A stretch of DNA of 64,000 nt from Pseudomarimonas arenosa (GTDB lineage Bacteria > Pseudomonadota > Gammaproteobacteria > Xanthomonadales > Xanthomonadaceae): positions 1 to 64,000 of the forward strand of contig NZ_JACYTR010000023.1 in assembly GCF_014841215.1 (NCBI RefSeq), given 5' to 3'. Below are positions 7,805-16,403 of the stretch, piece after piece. The notes beneath the pieces were generated by a model that saw nothing but the letters and a program-made list of their open reading frames with translations, did not search any database and was not told the origin of the DNA. How positions within the stretch are numbered: the first letter of the stretch is position 1; every line of letters begins with the position of its first letter. The position numbers and the translations under genes were made by a program.

Positions 7805-9597
7805 TTAGCCTGCCGTTCGATCGCCACCTCCCAGGCTGCCGGCCAGGCATCCAGGCCATCGGCCAGGCTCTCGACCTCGCGCCGGAAGCGCTCGACGCAG
7901 TCCTGCCCGGTCGCGTTTTCAGCCATGCCCTGAAACCTCGGCGCGCCGCGTTCGACGATGGCTCGGGCGTTGACTTCGAGCTGGCTCCGCAAATCCTGTT
8001 GCCATTCGCTGCAGGCGTTTGTGGCTTGACTGGCGGTGCGCTTGAGGTTCTCCACCAGCAGCGAGCGACGATGGGTGAAATAGGTTCGCAGGTAGCTGAG
8101 CAGGCCGCTATCGGAGGCGTCTATCAGGTCGCGCATGCTGGCACTCAGCACCGAAAAACGCTTGGATGCGTGTTCGCCGTACAGCGAAGGCGCCAATTCG
8201 TCGACCAGATCACTCAGACAGGAGCTGACTTCCGGGCGGTGCGGCGCGGCGAACAAGGCGCTGCGATCGCGGCCAGCTTCTGGCTTGTGTCCCACCGACA
8301 TTGGCAGGTGCAGCTGCACCGCCTTGGCGTCTGAGGCCAGGGCCAGCGAATTGAACAGGGCATCCTCGCCGCGACCATAGGGCGACGTGCAGGGCATCAG
8401 ACGGCTGTTGTCGATCGCCAGCGGCGGGAAGCGTCCGCTGCGATCCAACACGTAGTGCGATGTACCGAACCACACCGGCACATCGCCGCGCAGAGCCTGG
8501 TAGCGCGCGGAATCCGCCGCATACCCCTGTCGGGCGCCTTCCGGCAGCATGAACAACCAGCTGATGCCGGCAGAGCAGGAGCCGCCACGGTGGCCGTGCT
8601 GAGTGAGCAGAATGCGCGACTCGCCGCGCAGCAAAGGTTCCCGGCTCGGCGCCAGGCCACGAATGTTGTGCGCCGAGAACCCCACCGGCCTGCCCTCACC
8701 CAGGCATTCCCCCAGACGGCGGCCACACAGATCCAGATGCAGTGCCAAGGGATCGCTGCTGCATTCGTCGCCCTGCGCCAGGGCCTCGTCCATCGAGGCA
8801 AAGGTGATCGGCGCCCAGCCCATCGCCGGGGGTGCCAACAGATCCTGGGCACCGGGATGACGACGCATCGGCAACAGATGGTCGTCATCAAACAATAGGT
8901 ACTTTCCACCTGCGGCCAGCAGGGTGATGAGATTTCGCCCCTCACCGCCGCCGCGCGGACCGCGATAGCTCGCATCGCCCAACAGCATCCGGCGCAAGGC
9001 AACACCCTGCCCGGTCTGCTCGCTCCAGGCCTCAGCCCAATTACGCCACAAGCTCGGCGTGACGTGGTGGGTAGAGTCATTCCACTGCCGGGCAAATGTG
9101 GCCAGCAGAGCGGCATGCCGCTCGACGCTTTCCGGGCGCTTGGAATCGTCAACCACTACCAGCGTGCCCGGTGCACTGAAACGCGCCTGATGCTCAATCA
9201 AGCTGGCCAGCAATCGTTCAAGCTGCTCGGGGCGATCGCAGGCACGGATGAAGATGCCGGCGGTGGACAGGCGGCCGACACCCGGCACATCACTCAAGGT
9301 TCGAACGAAGGCATCGTCGGTGACCAGACAACCACGCGCCACCAGATTCTCCAGCACGCGCTTCACCGCCGCCTGCTGGCCCGCCATATTCGGCAGCCGC
9401 TCGCAGATCCTCTGAACATGCACGTCCAGCGGCTGAAATTCACGACAGAGGTCGAGGGCCTGGACCACAGGCGTGGCCATTACGTGGCTACGATCAAGCA
9501 CCGGATCGTAGAACACGACTTCATCAGGCCCGAGCGCAGCCGAACGGCCGTCGACCACGGCGTAGAGTGGAACTGTCTGTGCTGGGGTTGAGCTCAT
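7774..9597 (-). CDS. glycosyltransferase with N-terminal PqqD-like domain
   Basis: A 607-residue protein of unusual build. Residues about 20-95 (VVFYDPVLDRSHVMATPVVQ, then a helix pair ending LENLVARGCLVTD) look like a PqqD/RRE-type winged-helix domain, the module that holds peptide substrates in peptide-modifying systems. From about residue 110 a GT-A-like domain begins (IFIRACDRPEQLERLL, LVVVDDSK). Its acidic metal-binding motif is FDDDHLLP, near residue 240. The C-terminal third is helical and unassigned. The start overlaps the methyltransferase stop by ATGA, so the two are translationally coupled. Glycosylation of a protein or peptide is possible from the PqqD-like module but unproven. 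Confidence 0.7.
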   Translation of the reverse strand: MSSTPAQTVPLYAVVDGRSAALGPDEVVFYDPVLDRSHVMATPVVQALDLCREFQPLDVHVQRICERLPNMAGQQAAVKRVLENLVARGCLVTDDAFVRTLSDVPGVGRLSTAGIFIRACDRPEQLERLLASLIEHQARFSAPGTLVVVDDSKRPESVERHAALLATFARQWNDSTHHVTPSLWRNWAEAWSEQTGQGVALRRMLLGDASYRGPRGGGEGRNLITLLAAGGKYLLFDDDHLLPMRRHPGAQDLLAPPAMGWAPITFASMDEALAQGDECSSDPLALHLDLCGRRLGECLGEGRPVGFSAHNIRGLAPSREPLLRGESRILLTQHGHRGGSCSAGISWLFMLPEGARQGYAADSARYQALRGDVPVWFGTSHYVLDRSGRFPPLAIDNSRLMPCTSPYGRGEDALFNSLALASDAKAVQLHLPMSVGHKPEAGRDRSALFAAPHRPEVSSCLSDLVDELAPSLYGEHASKRFSVLSASMRDLIDASDSGLLSYLRTYFTHRRSLLVENLKRTASQATNACSEWQQDLRSQLEVNARAIVERGAPRFQGMAENATGQDCVERFRREVESLADGLDAWPAAWEVAIERQAKCLEQSRVTA

Positions 9598-10448
9598 TGA
9601 GAGGCCTCCGCAAGTTTCGATTTCAACCGCTCGACCTCGGCTTCCAGTTCCGCGATGCGCCCGCCAGCCGCAATGCCTTTTCGAATCTCTTCGTTGTAGT
9701 GCTGATACACCGACTGCACGTCATCGCCGAACAAATGCATCGACGTCAGCTGCTGCAATGACGAGGCAGACTGTGAACACACCGCGACGTAGTACACAGG
9801 ATCTCCTTGAATACCCTGGGTGATCGTTCCGGCCTGGTTGAGCATGGAAACCTCGACTCGATCGCCGCCGCTGAGATTCCATAGCACCGAATGGAACATC
9901 AGCCGCTGGGCAAACAGTGTGTGGTGAGCGAAATGCCGGGTGAGCAAGTCTTCGAACTCGTGGCGATAGAGCTCACGCACGTGGAACGGGTTCTGGTACC
10001 CGGGCTCGTCGCTATAGGTGCGCTTGTCCGGTGTAGACAGCAGCAGCACCCCGTCGGGCGCCAATAGCCGTGAGAAGCCGCCTACCAGCTGCTCTTGCTG
10101 CTCGAGATGTTCGAGTGTTTCGAAGCTGACGATCAGGTCGAACGATCCATCCTCAAGGGCATCCAGCTTGGAAGCATCGGATTGTTCAAAACTGAGATTC
10201 GGCCGATCGCCATAGCGTGCTCGCGCATGCGCAACTGTGCTCGGCTCGATATCGACACCCACGACCGACTGCGCGACCGTTGCCAGCAGGGCGCTGCCAT
10301 ACCCTTCACCACAGGCGGCATCCAGCACACGCCGCCCTTTTGCCAGCGGCTGGGCGAAGGCATAGCGGTGCCAGTGCTCGTACCAGATCTCGCGAACGCA
10401 TTCGGGAGTGAAACGCTCACCGGTAAATTCAAGTTGAGGTGTATTCAT
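9594..10448 (-). CDS. class I SAM-dependent methyltransferase with C-terminal coiled coil
   Basis: A 284-residue methyltransferase. Motif I is VLDAACGEGYGSALLA, followed by VVGVDIEP, FDLIVSFETLEHLE and a post-motif region (LLSTPDKRTYS) typical of sugar- or glycan-linked class I enzymes. The last 30 residues (RIAELEAEVERLKSKLAEAS) form a coiled coil, which may allow oligomerisation or docking to a partner. The ATG at 10448 overlaps the stop of the preceding glycosyltransferase gene as ATGA; the longer upstream frame is rejected because it reads into that gene. It probably methylates a sugar or glycan chain built by the flanking glycosyltransferases. Confidence 0.85.
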   Translation of the reverse strand: MNTPQLEFTGERFTPECVREIWYEHWHRYAFAQPLAKGRRVLDAACGEGYGSALLATVAQSVVGVDIEPSTVAHARARYGDRPNLSFEQSDASKLDALEDGSFDLIVSFETLEHLEQQEQLVGGFSRLLAPDGVLLLSTPDKRTYSDEPGYQNPFHVRELYRHEFEDLLTRHFAHHTLFAQRLMFHSVLWNLSGGDRVEVSMLNQAGTITQGIQGDPVYYVAVCSQSASSLQQLTSMHLFGDDVQSVYQHYNEEIRKGIAAGGRIAELEAEVERLKSKLAEASQ

Positions 10449-11296
10449 GTGGGTGCGATGTTGAACCGCTGCCGCTCCAGCGCGGACTGCAATCGCGCAC
10501 GCAGTGGGGCCAGCGGGTCGTGTTCGATAAATTCGGCAACCCTGCGATTGTAGTCGGGATAGCGCGCCAGCAAGCGCTGTAAGTTGTCGCCGCCTGCCTT
10601 CAGGCCGACCTCGCTGAAGGAGGCATTGCCTTGATGTGCGACATAGGCTGTCGGACACAACACGTTGCGCCAGCCCATTGCCGCTGCCCGCATGCAGAAG
10701 TCGTTCTCTTCACCATAGCCGCGGCCAAACGTGGCCGCGTCGAAGTCGCCGAGTTGATCAAGCGCGGCTCGCCGGATGTACATGGCGAAGCCGACTGCAG
10801 TCGGTAATTCGGGAATCTCACAATCACGCAGCTCAAGGGCCGCACGGGCGATCTGTTCGGCTTCATCCACCGTCGGCATCGGTGCTGCCTGGCAGAACTG
10901 CGGGAATGAGCAGATCTCGGCGTTGTTGGACCAGGGGGTGATGGTGGCGGCTGACGGAACGCGTTGTGCCGTTGCTTGAATGGCATCAAGCCAGCCCGCC
11001 GTCACCTCTGTATCCGAATTCAATAGCACGATGTCATGCTTGCTGAGATCCGACAGCGCGCGGTTGACGTTGCCAACGAAGCCAAGATTGCGCTCATTGC
11101 GCAGGATCGAGATTTGAGCGGCGTGGGTTTGCGCGACCCGTTCAAGCAGCGGCAGAATTTCTGCATCGGTCGATGCGTCATCGGCCAGCAAGACCTGATC
11201 GTCGGCTCGAAGACAGCGGATGACCGAACTGAGGCAACGCTCAAGCTGCGAGCGCGCATTGAAAATCGGGATGACGACAGCGGGCCGCGAATTCAA
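10445..11296 (-). CDS. family 2 glycosyltransferase
   Basis: A 283-residue GT2 enzyme with VVIPIFNARSQLERCL at the N-terminus, LLADDASTD, NERNLGFVGNVNRAL, and VLLNSDTEV as the DXD-type metal site. GRGYGEENDFCMRA near the end of the catalytic domain carries the probable catalytic acid. The frame begins at a TTG (11296) directly before the first beta strand. No ATG or better codon lies between it and the upstream gene, so the start is uncertain by a few residues. It is the first gene of the coupled unit that continues with the methyltransferase and the PqqD-like glycosyltransferase. Confidence 0.85.
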   Translation of the reverse strand: MNSRPAVVIPIFNARSQLERCLSSVIRCLRADDQVLLADDASTDAEILPLLERVAQTHAAQISILRNERNLGFVGNVNRALSDLSKHDIVLLNSDTEVTAGWLDAIQATAQRVPSAATITPWSNNAEICSFPQFCQAAPMPTVDEAEQIARAALELRDCEIPELPTAVGFAMYIRRAALDQLGDFDAATFGRGYGEENDFCMRAAAMGWRNVLCPTAYVAHQGNASFSEVGLKAGGDNLQRLLARYPDYNRRVAEFIEHDPLAPLRARLQSALERQRFNIAPT

Positions 11297-11313
11297 AGAG
11301 TCAGACCTCGTAG

Positions 11314-11339
11314 ATGCCGCGCACCTCGGTGCGCGGCAT
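11314..11339 (-). terminator. perfect 12-bp hairpin between PPIase and glycan operon
   Basis: ATGCCGCGCACC and GGTGCGCGGCAT form a perfect inverted repeat around a 2-nt centre, 8 bp after the PPIase stop and 18 bp before the glycosyltransferase start. No U-run follows. It may end the PPIase transcript, or be a processing site or operator for the glycan operon. Confidence 0.5.
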
Positions 11340-11346
11340 GGTCTTC

Positions 11347-12306
11347 TCAGTTCTGCGCAGGAGCTTCAGCAGCAACCCCGAACGCGCGTGCGGCCTCGGC
11401 AGAGCCCGCCACATCCTTGGCGTAACGACCGGGAAGTGTGGAAATAGCTTCACCGTTTAGCTCAACCTCGAGCTGCGAGCGCGAAGACAGGAAGCGGTTC
11501 TTCTCCGCCGCAATGAACTCTTGGCGCAGGCCGGAAACCAGTTCGTCTTTGATTTCATCAAAGCTGGGGGGCGGGAACTTGACCAGATTCTCGAGCTGAA
11601 TCACGTGCCAACCGAAGCGCGAACGCACCGGCCCGGCAAATCCGCCAACCTTGGTGATCTGACTGAAAGCAACCACAAAGCGCTGATCGAGACGACTAAG
11701 GTCAGCGTTGGGAATCTGATCGGAGACGACCGCATCACCGTGTTGTTCTTGCATCGCCGCGATGACATCGGCGAAGGGCTCGCCACTGTCCACTCGCTTG
11801 CGTACGTCAGCGGCCTTTTCTTTCGCCCAGGCCTCATCGCGTCCGTCGGTACTAAACAGGATGTGGCGGATATCCACCCGATCTTTTGGCGCGTACTTTT
11901 TCGGATCTGCGGTGTAACGCTCCTTTGCCAAGAGCTCAAAGTTTGGCAGCTTCACTTTCGCCATCTCAGCGTTGATGAAGCGATTGGCCATCAATTCGTT
12001 ACGCATGAGCTTGACGTCGTCACGCAGCTCCCTGGTCTCGCCTACGCCCGCCTCTTCGGCTTCCATCGCGACTTGCTCGGACAAAAGCATTGCATCAATC
12101 AAGCGTGCGATTCTGTCAGGCTCGGTAAGGTAACCGGCGCGGAGCTCGGGCGGCATGGTACGCACCTTGGCATCGATCTCACCCAGGGTAAGCGATGCCT
12201 TACCGCGGCTGGCTACAACGGTATCAAGGGAAAGCTCGGGCTCCAAGGCCTGCCCTTGGGCAGTCATTGGCAACGCGAGCAGGCAGAGTATGAATTGAAT
12301 CTTCAT
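11347..12306 (-). CDS. periplasmic peptidyl-prolyl cis-trans isomerase, PpiC/parvulin type
   Basis: A 319-residue exported protein. The signal peptide is MKIQFILCLLALPMTAQGQA. A helical SurA/PrsA-like N-terminal region (about residues 40-145) is followed by a parvulin domain beginning RVDIRHILFS, continuing through GEPFADVIAAM and closing with the typical GPVRSRFGWHVIQLE. The C-terminal region is helical. Such enzymes speed proline isomerisation during folding of exported proteins. The ATG at 12306 is preceded by TAGGAG. It could assist the secreted proteins encoded just upstream, but it has its own ribosome-binding site and a terminator separates it from the 362-residue gene. Confidence 0.9.
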   Translation of the reverse strand: MKIQFILCLLALPMTAQGQALEPELSLDTVVASRGKASLTLGEIDAKVRTMPPELRAGYLTEPDRIARLIDAMLLSEQVAMEAEEAGVGETRELRDDVKLMRNELMANRFINAEMAKVKLPNFELLAKERYTADPKKYAPKDRVDIRHILFSTDGRDEAWAKEKAADVRKRVDSGEPFADVIAAMQEQHGDAVVSDQIPNADLSRLDQRFVVAFSQITKVGGFAGPVRSRFGWHVIQLENLVKFPPPSFDEIKDELVSGLRQEFIAAEKNRFLSSRSQLEVELNGEAISTLPGRYAKDVAGSAEAARAFGVAAEAPAQN

Positions 12307-12392
12307 GGGGGGACTCCTAACGACGGGCCCTTTGACAGAGTACGAGCCAAATAGTTCATCCGAACTGTTGGCAGTCACGTGATCAAGTGTCG

Positions 12393-12423
12393 AAAAAAAT
12401 GCCGCGGCTCAAGGCCGCGGCAT
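12393..12423 (-). terminator. rho-independent terminator of the 362-residue secreted protein gene
   Basis: A 10-bp GC-rich stem (ATGCCGCGGC / GCCGCGGCAT, loop of 5) is followed on the minus strand by seven uridines (12399 down to 12393). It lies 26 bp after the gene's stop. Confidence 0.9.
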
Positions 12424-12448
12424 CTACGTGTTCCAAAGGAGATTTGGA

Positions 12449-13537
12449 CTAGTTGTTGATCAGCATCGCGCCGCCACACGTGTTGTTGGAACCGCAGGTA
12501 AACACGGTGGGCGTCGTCGCGCCTCCCATGCCCTGGTAGGTGGCGATATTTATATACATGCGCTTGCCTACCGGGGCACGACATCCCGACAGCTGGGCTA
12601 CGCTGGAAACATTGATCTGGCCAGTCGCACTCGCCTCGCCTGTGCGGCACTGGAAGCTCAGATACGGATCGGGCGAACCGCCCACGGGCGGACGGAAATC
12701 GCCCGGGCAGGGGCTGATGGTCACGTCGATGGCGCCCGCATTGCCGAAGACACCGCCTTCAATCCAACCGAGTCCAAACTGCGACAGCGGGCCACCAGTC
12801 TCGTCCGTCATCACGAACTCAATCGACAGATAACGGTCTCGCGTGTTGGCCATGATGAACTGCGGCACGACTTGCTTCTGAGTCTGTGTCTCACCCGGAT
12901 TGATGCCCCAGATTTCCTGCATGGTGGCATTGGTACGGGCAAAACCATGCGCGGTGAAGCTCGGCTGCGTGGGTTGGGTCGGGTACACCACGCTGCAGTA
13001 TTCCTGGCCTTGCGACTGCGATTGGGTGACCGTCACGGTTTCGGTGGTGTCAACGTTGTAGCCGGCTTCGTTGAAGCAGCGCAGCCCGAACACATAGGTG
13101 CCGGCAACCAGATTGTTGAGCACCTGTTGACCATTGACGGGACGCGCCACGCCGGCCCAGGAGCTTGTGCCCTGGGCAGGATAGGAGTAGCACGCTTGCG
13201 CAGCGGGATCGCCCGCGGTGGACCAATTCAAGGTCAGACTCTGAATCGTAGTGATATTGGTCGAATTGGCGGTCAACGTCACCGTCGGGGCTCCCGGCGC
13301 ACCCAGGCCGCCACCCGTACCGCCGATGCCGGGACAGCTGTCTCCGTTTTCCAGACATTCTACGGTGAGATCACCGTTCGAGGAGTATTGCACGGAGGTT
13401 GCTGGGTCAAGCGGAATCTCAGTGGCTTCAGATCCATGAAGCACGGTGACTTTGGGCGATGAGACTTGCGCGACAGCAAACAGCGGAACCAGCGTCAAGA
13501 CGGTCGCACCGATCCAAAGCGTATTGAATTTTGCCAT
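12449..13537 (-). CDS. secreted protein of unknown function
   Basis: A 362-residue protein with a signal peptide (MAKFNTLWIGATVLTLVPLFAVAQ). After a Gly-rich linker (about residues 68-80) comes a fibronectin/Ig-like stretch (PTVTLTANSTNITTIQSLTL, with YVFGLRCFNEAG). The second half is Cys-rich (six or more Cys, ending CGSNNTCGGAMLINN), suggesting disulfides in the periplasm or outside the cell. No known family is recognised. The ATG at 13537 has GGAG upstream. It is followed by a strong terminator, so it is probably monocistronic. Confidence 0.75.
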   Translation of the reverse strand: MAKFNTLWIGATVLTLVPLFAVAQVSSPKVTVLHGSEATEIPLDPATSVQYSSNGDLTVECLENGDSCPGIGGTGGGLGAPGAPTVTLTANSTNITTIQSLTLNWSTAGDPAAQACYSYPAQGTSSWAGVARPVNGQQVLNNLVAGTYVFGLRCFNEAGYNVDTTETVTVTQSQSQGQEYCSVVYPTQPTQPSFTAHGFARTNATMQEIWGINPGETQTQKQVVPQFIMANTRDRYLSIEFVMTDETGGPLSQFGLGWIEGGVFGNAGAIDVTISPCPGDFRPPVGGSPDPYLSFQCRTGEASATGQINVSSVAQLSGCRAPVGKRMYINIATYQGMGGATTPTVFTCGSNNTCGGAMLINN

Positions 13538-13780
13538 TTCGTTGAAACTCCAGCCTTAAACGGTTTCAGCTTTTGAAAGTATGCGCAGCATGGCATGAAC
13601 GTGGACATAAACCTGCTTCGCTCTGCACGGAATGATGACCGAGTCGCCGTCCAATTCATAGCGAATATCGAGATCAACGCAGTCTATGGCGCAATTGGGC
13701 GGACCAATGGCAATGAGCCCAGCTGTTGGTGCTCGAGAGCAATGATCGGGGACGGGCCGACACCCCTTTTCGAGCCGTGC
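13538..13780. other. intergenic stretch without a recognised gene
   Basis: This lies between two secreted-protein genes. A 77-codon minus-strand frame at 13556-13789 has an ATG that falls inside the preceding gene's terminator hairpin, and its product resembles nothing I know, so I do not call it. The promoter of the 362-residue gene should lie here but no strong -35/-10 pair is evident. Confidence 0.5.
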
Positions 13781-13810
13781 AAAAGACATCGGGGCCCGAA
13801 GGCCCCGATG
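13781..13810 (-). terminator. rho-independent terminator of the 579-residue surface protein gene
   Basis: A 9-bp stem (CATCGGGGC / GCCCCGATG, loop of 6), then TCTTTT on the minus strand, starting 26 bp after the stop codon. Confidence 0.85.
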
Positions 13811-13836
13811 AGGTACAGCTTGACAGCCAGCCCGAA

Positions 13837-15576
13837 TTACGGGGTGCTGCTGGTCCAGGTGGCCAGACCGGTGCTGTCCAGCGGAGTGCCGAACGCCGGA
13901 GCCGGAGCCGTCAGGATGAAGCCGTCACGGTCACCACGGTGCTTATGAATGCCACCGAAGTTGCCACGGACGCCCGGAGCTACGTTCTCGTTGGTGTAGT
14001 CAGCAACCCAGAAGCCAATCACCGGCAGACCGATCACAGCCGTGGTCGGGGTGGTGGCGACGAGGTAGTTGTCAAAACCAGCAGTCTGCGGGTCGTTGAA
14101 CTCAATGCGGGCCCAACCATTGATGAAGGTGTTGCTACCCGAGTTGATGTTCAGACCGTGCGCACCTTGGACCGGGGTAACGCCCAGGACCTGAGTGGGG
14201 GAGGTGTTGGTCAGTGTCTGGTTGAACGCGATCACGTTCGCTTCCCAGCACAGTTCCGGGAACACAGCGGTCACGCCAGGCGGACGCGGCGACACGACCG
14301 GCGGGCCGGAGGTGATACCCGGGGTGAACTCTTCACGATCCCAACGCGCAAAGGTGTAGGTCTCGCAGATACCGAAGCTGTCGAACGGCTCAGCGTCGTC
14401 CAGAGCGGTCGGATCGTCGTCGGTGTTGTCGGTGAACGGACGGTTGTCAGCAGCCAGACGATTGTAGGTGTGCAGACGCTTGGTCGGGAAGGTCACAACC
14501 CACTCAGAGGCTGCAGCCAGACCGGTTTCCATGCTGTACTCGTTGTAGATGTAACGCGACATCAGCACCGAGGAAACAGCACGCAGACCGCTCTGAGCAC
14601 CGGCGAAGTTCAAGGTCACCAGGGCGCCGCTGTCGTCGAAGATGCGAGACGTGGCGGAACCGTCAGACTCAGTACGAGCCTGGCTGAGGTTCGGGAAGGT
14701 GTCACCCGGCTCAGCGTGCAGGTCGTCGGTGGTGCCATTGGCTTCAGCAGCCAGGCCAATCGCACTCCAGAAGCCAGCGATCGCGTCAGCGTTGTACGGC
14801 AGCGCACGGCCGAACTCGACGTCAACGATGGTGGCCGCACCGAACAGACCGCCCGACGGGGCATTGATGGCAACGCCGTCGTCAGCGATCCAGGTGCCCG
14901 ACGGGGTGGTCCAGGCAGCCTGCAGCGCGCCGCAGTTAGCCGGAACGCGAGCAGTGATCGGACCGGTGTGGGTCGCCCAGGTCAGCGGATCGAAGGTGGT
15001 CGCGGTGTCCAACAGGACGCCCATTTCGATCACTTCAAAGTGACCCTGACGCACGCGCTCGGCCGGATCGCTGGCAACCAGCGCACCGCCGGAGCCGCCA
15101 ATGCGGATCACGTTATCGGTACCGATGATGTCCGGGTTGTTCGACTGGAACTCGAAGTACTTGAAGGTCGAGCTCGCACCCGGCACGCCGTTCACCCAGT
15201 CCTTACCGACAGCATTCGGCACGGTGCAGGTGGTGTCGGTGGTGAACAGAGCGCCACCGCCGGAGGTGCCGTCAACGTCGGCGATCTGCGACAGCGAGGC
15301 AGTCCAGACGTCGAACGGGGACATGTACAGGTTGAAGTCGAGGACTTCAGCGCTGTTCAGCGACTCGAGGAAACGGACCTTGACCGCCTTGCCTTCGTTC
15401 GTCGTGTTGACGACCGACAGCAGGGTGGTGTTCGAACCGTTGACCGAATAGTACGGGTAGAGGAGGACCTGACCGAGACCGTCAGGATTGACGTTCACGG
15501 CATTGGCCACGCCCGCCAGGCCGACGACACCGGCGATACCGGCGACTACGGCGGAGGACAGCGAATTTTTCTTCAT
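13837..15576 (-). CDS. secreted or surface protein of unknown function, probably abundant
   Basis: A 579-residue protein with a classical signal peptide (MKKNSLSSAVVAGIAG, cleavage near ANA). The mature part opens VNVNPDGLGQVLLYPYYSVN and is rich in Asn, Thr, Gly and Val, with few Lys, as in beta-rich surface proteins. I recognise no catalytic motif. Several features suggest high expression: a good promoter, AGGAG eight bases before the ATG at 15576, a strong terminator, and codon bias strong enough to leave a 638-codon open frame on the opposite strand. The GTG one codon earlier (15579) is rejected on ribosome-binding-site spacing. A structural cell-envelope role is a guess. Confidence 0.75.
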   Translation of the reverse strand: MKKNSLSSAVVAGIAGVVGLAGVANAVNVNPDGLGQVLLYPYYSVNGSNTTLLSVVNTTNEGKAVKVRFLESLNSAEVLDFNLYMSPFDVWTASLSQIADVDGTSGGGALFTTDTTCTVPNAVGKDWVNGVPGASSTFKYFEFQSNNPDIIGTDNVIRIGGSGGALVASDPAERVRQGHFEVIEMGVLLDTATTFDPLTWATHTGPITARVPANCGALQAAWTTPSGTWIADDGVAINAPSGGLFGAATIVDVEFGRALPYNADAIAGFWSAIGLAAEANGTTDDLHAEPGDTFPNLSQARTESDGSATSRIFDDSGALVTLNFAGAQSGLRAVSSVLMSRYIYNEYSMETGLAAASEWVVTFPTKRLHTYNRLAADNRPFTDNTDDDPTALDDAEPFDSFGICETYTFARWDREEFTPGITSGPPVVSPRPPGVTAVFPELCWEANVIAFNQTLTNTSPTQVLGVTPVQGAHGLNINSGSNTFINGWARIEFNDPQTAGFDNYLVATTPTTAVIGLPVIGFWVADYTNENVAPGVRGNFGGIHKHRGDRDGFILTAPAPAFGTPLDSTGLATWTSSTP

Positions 15577-15676
15577 CACAACACTCCTACGATTTTTAAC
15601 AGGGCTTTCGCAGCGTATCCCGTCTTAGCCTCTTGGATCTGAGCCCAGGCTCGGCATGAGGGGTATAGCAGGCGGG

Positions 15677-15706
15677 AGTATACGCATACTGGTTCTGGCG
15701 ATGCAA
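15677..15706 (-). promoter_or_regulatory. sigma-70-type promoter of the 579-residue surface protein gene
   Basis: On the minus strand, TTGCAT (15706-15701) and TATACT (15682-15677) are 18 bp apart. The leader to the ATG is about 95 nt. Confidence 0.5.
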
Positions 15707-15752
15707 TGACATCTTAACGATGTTCTCACTCGCCCACATCAGGAACAGGGTC

Positions 15753-16181
15753 CTACAGTTGCCGCTCCGGCAGCATGCGCCATTTGCCGTCGGAAAGCAG
15801 CCATACCTCATCGACAGTGCGGAATGACTTGATTTCGCCGGCTCCCGGCAGCCCCCCGATCAGGTCAAATTCTATCCGGACTCTGGCGGTGCAGCGCTCG
15901 GCTGCCTCACAGGTCACGGAGTCTACGACCGCGGCCGTCCAATTGATGCGACGATTCATCATCCGGGCTTCAAAATCTTCATAACGGTTGAGTTCCCGAT
16001 AGCCGGGGGTGAAATACGCGTAGGCGGTTTTCCAGTCGCCGGTCAACATAGCTTTCCAACGCAGGTCAGCATCCAATGCCACCCGGCCCTCGGGCGTCTT
16101 GGGCTTGCCCGGCGAAGTGGCGCAGGCGGCGAGAGTGAAGAGGAGCGCGACCGCGAGAGCGCCTTGCAGTAAACGGATCAT
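15753..16181 (-). CDS. small lipoprotein of unknown function
   Basis: A 142-residue predicted lipoprotein: signal peptide MIRLLQGALAVALLF, lipobox LAAC, then a polar linker (SPGKPKTPEGR). The mature domain (about residues 35-142) alternates Trp, Tyr and charged residues and ends WLLSDGKWRMLPERQL. This layout is reminiscent of NTF2-like/SnoaL-type alpha+beta domains, but I cannot confirm that. Two Cys in TCEAAERCTARV may form a disulfide. The ATG at 16181 starts the gene. It stands alone between the surface protein gene and the end of the T2SS operon. Confidence 0.7.
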   Translation of the reverse strand: MIRLLQGALAVALLFTLAACATSPGKPKTPEGRVALDADLRWKAMLTGDWKTAYAYFTPGYRELNRYEDFEARMMNRRINWTAAVVDSVTCEAAERCTARVRIEFDLIGGLPGAGEIKSFRTVDEVWLLSDGKWRMLPERQL

Positions 16182-16350
16182 GGTATTTGTTGTCCCTATC
16201 TATCGATGTGATGGTTCTCGCAGGCAGCTGAAAAACCTCCATCCTGGTGGTTTTCAGCGCAATCGGCCGCGGCAAAGCCGCGTCACCTTTGCCGGAAATC
16301 AATCACTTGCGTGTTTGCTTTCCGAGCGTGCCATCCTTGGCGCGCGATAT

Positions 16351-16380
16351 CAGGCTGCTGAAATGAGTCTCAGCAGCCTG
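16351..16380 (-). terminator. hairpin after gspD at the end of the T2SS operon
   Basis: CAGGCTGCTG and CAGCAGCCTG (11 bp when the flanking A/T pair is counted) around a short loop, 24 bp after the gspD stop. No U-run follows. A second, imperfect repeat (GCTGAAAAACC / GGTGGTTTTCAGC) lies at 16226-16258. These are probably the 3' end structures of the operon. Confidence 0.5.
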
Positions 16381-16403
16381 CCAGAGGGAGAGGCCAATGC
16401 CAC

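Noticed and set aside
13556-13789. 77-codon minus-strand frame downstream of the surface protein gene
   Set aside because: Its ATG lies inside the terminator hairpin of the preceding gene, it has no ribosome-binding site, and no family is recognised.
13726-15642. 638-codon open frame on the plus strand opposite the 579-residue surface protein gene
   Set aside because: It lies antisense to a gene with signal peptide, ribosome-binding site, promoter and terminator. Its product is rich in Arg, Val and Gly with no domain, as expected when codon bias of an abundant gene keeps the opposite strand open.
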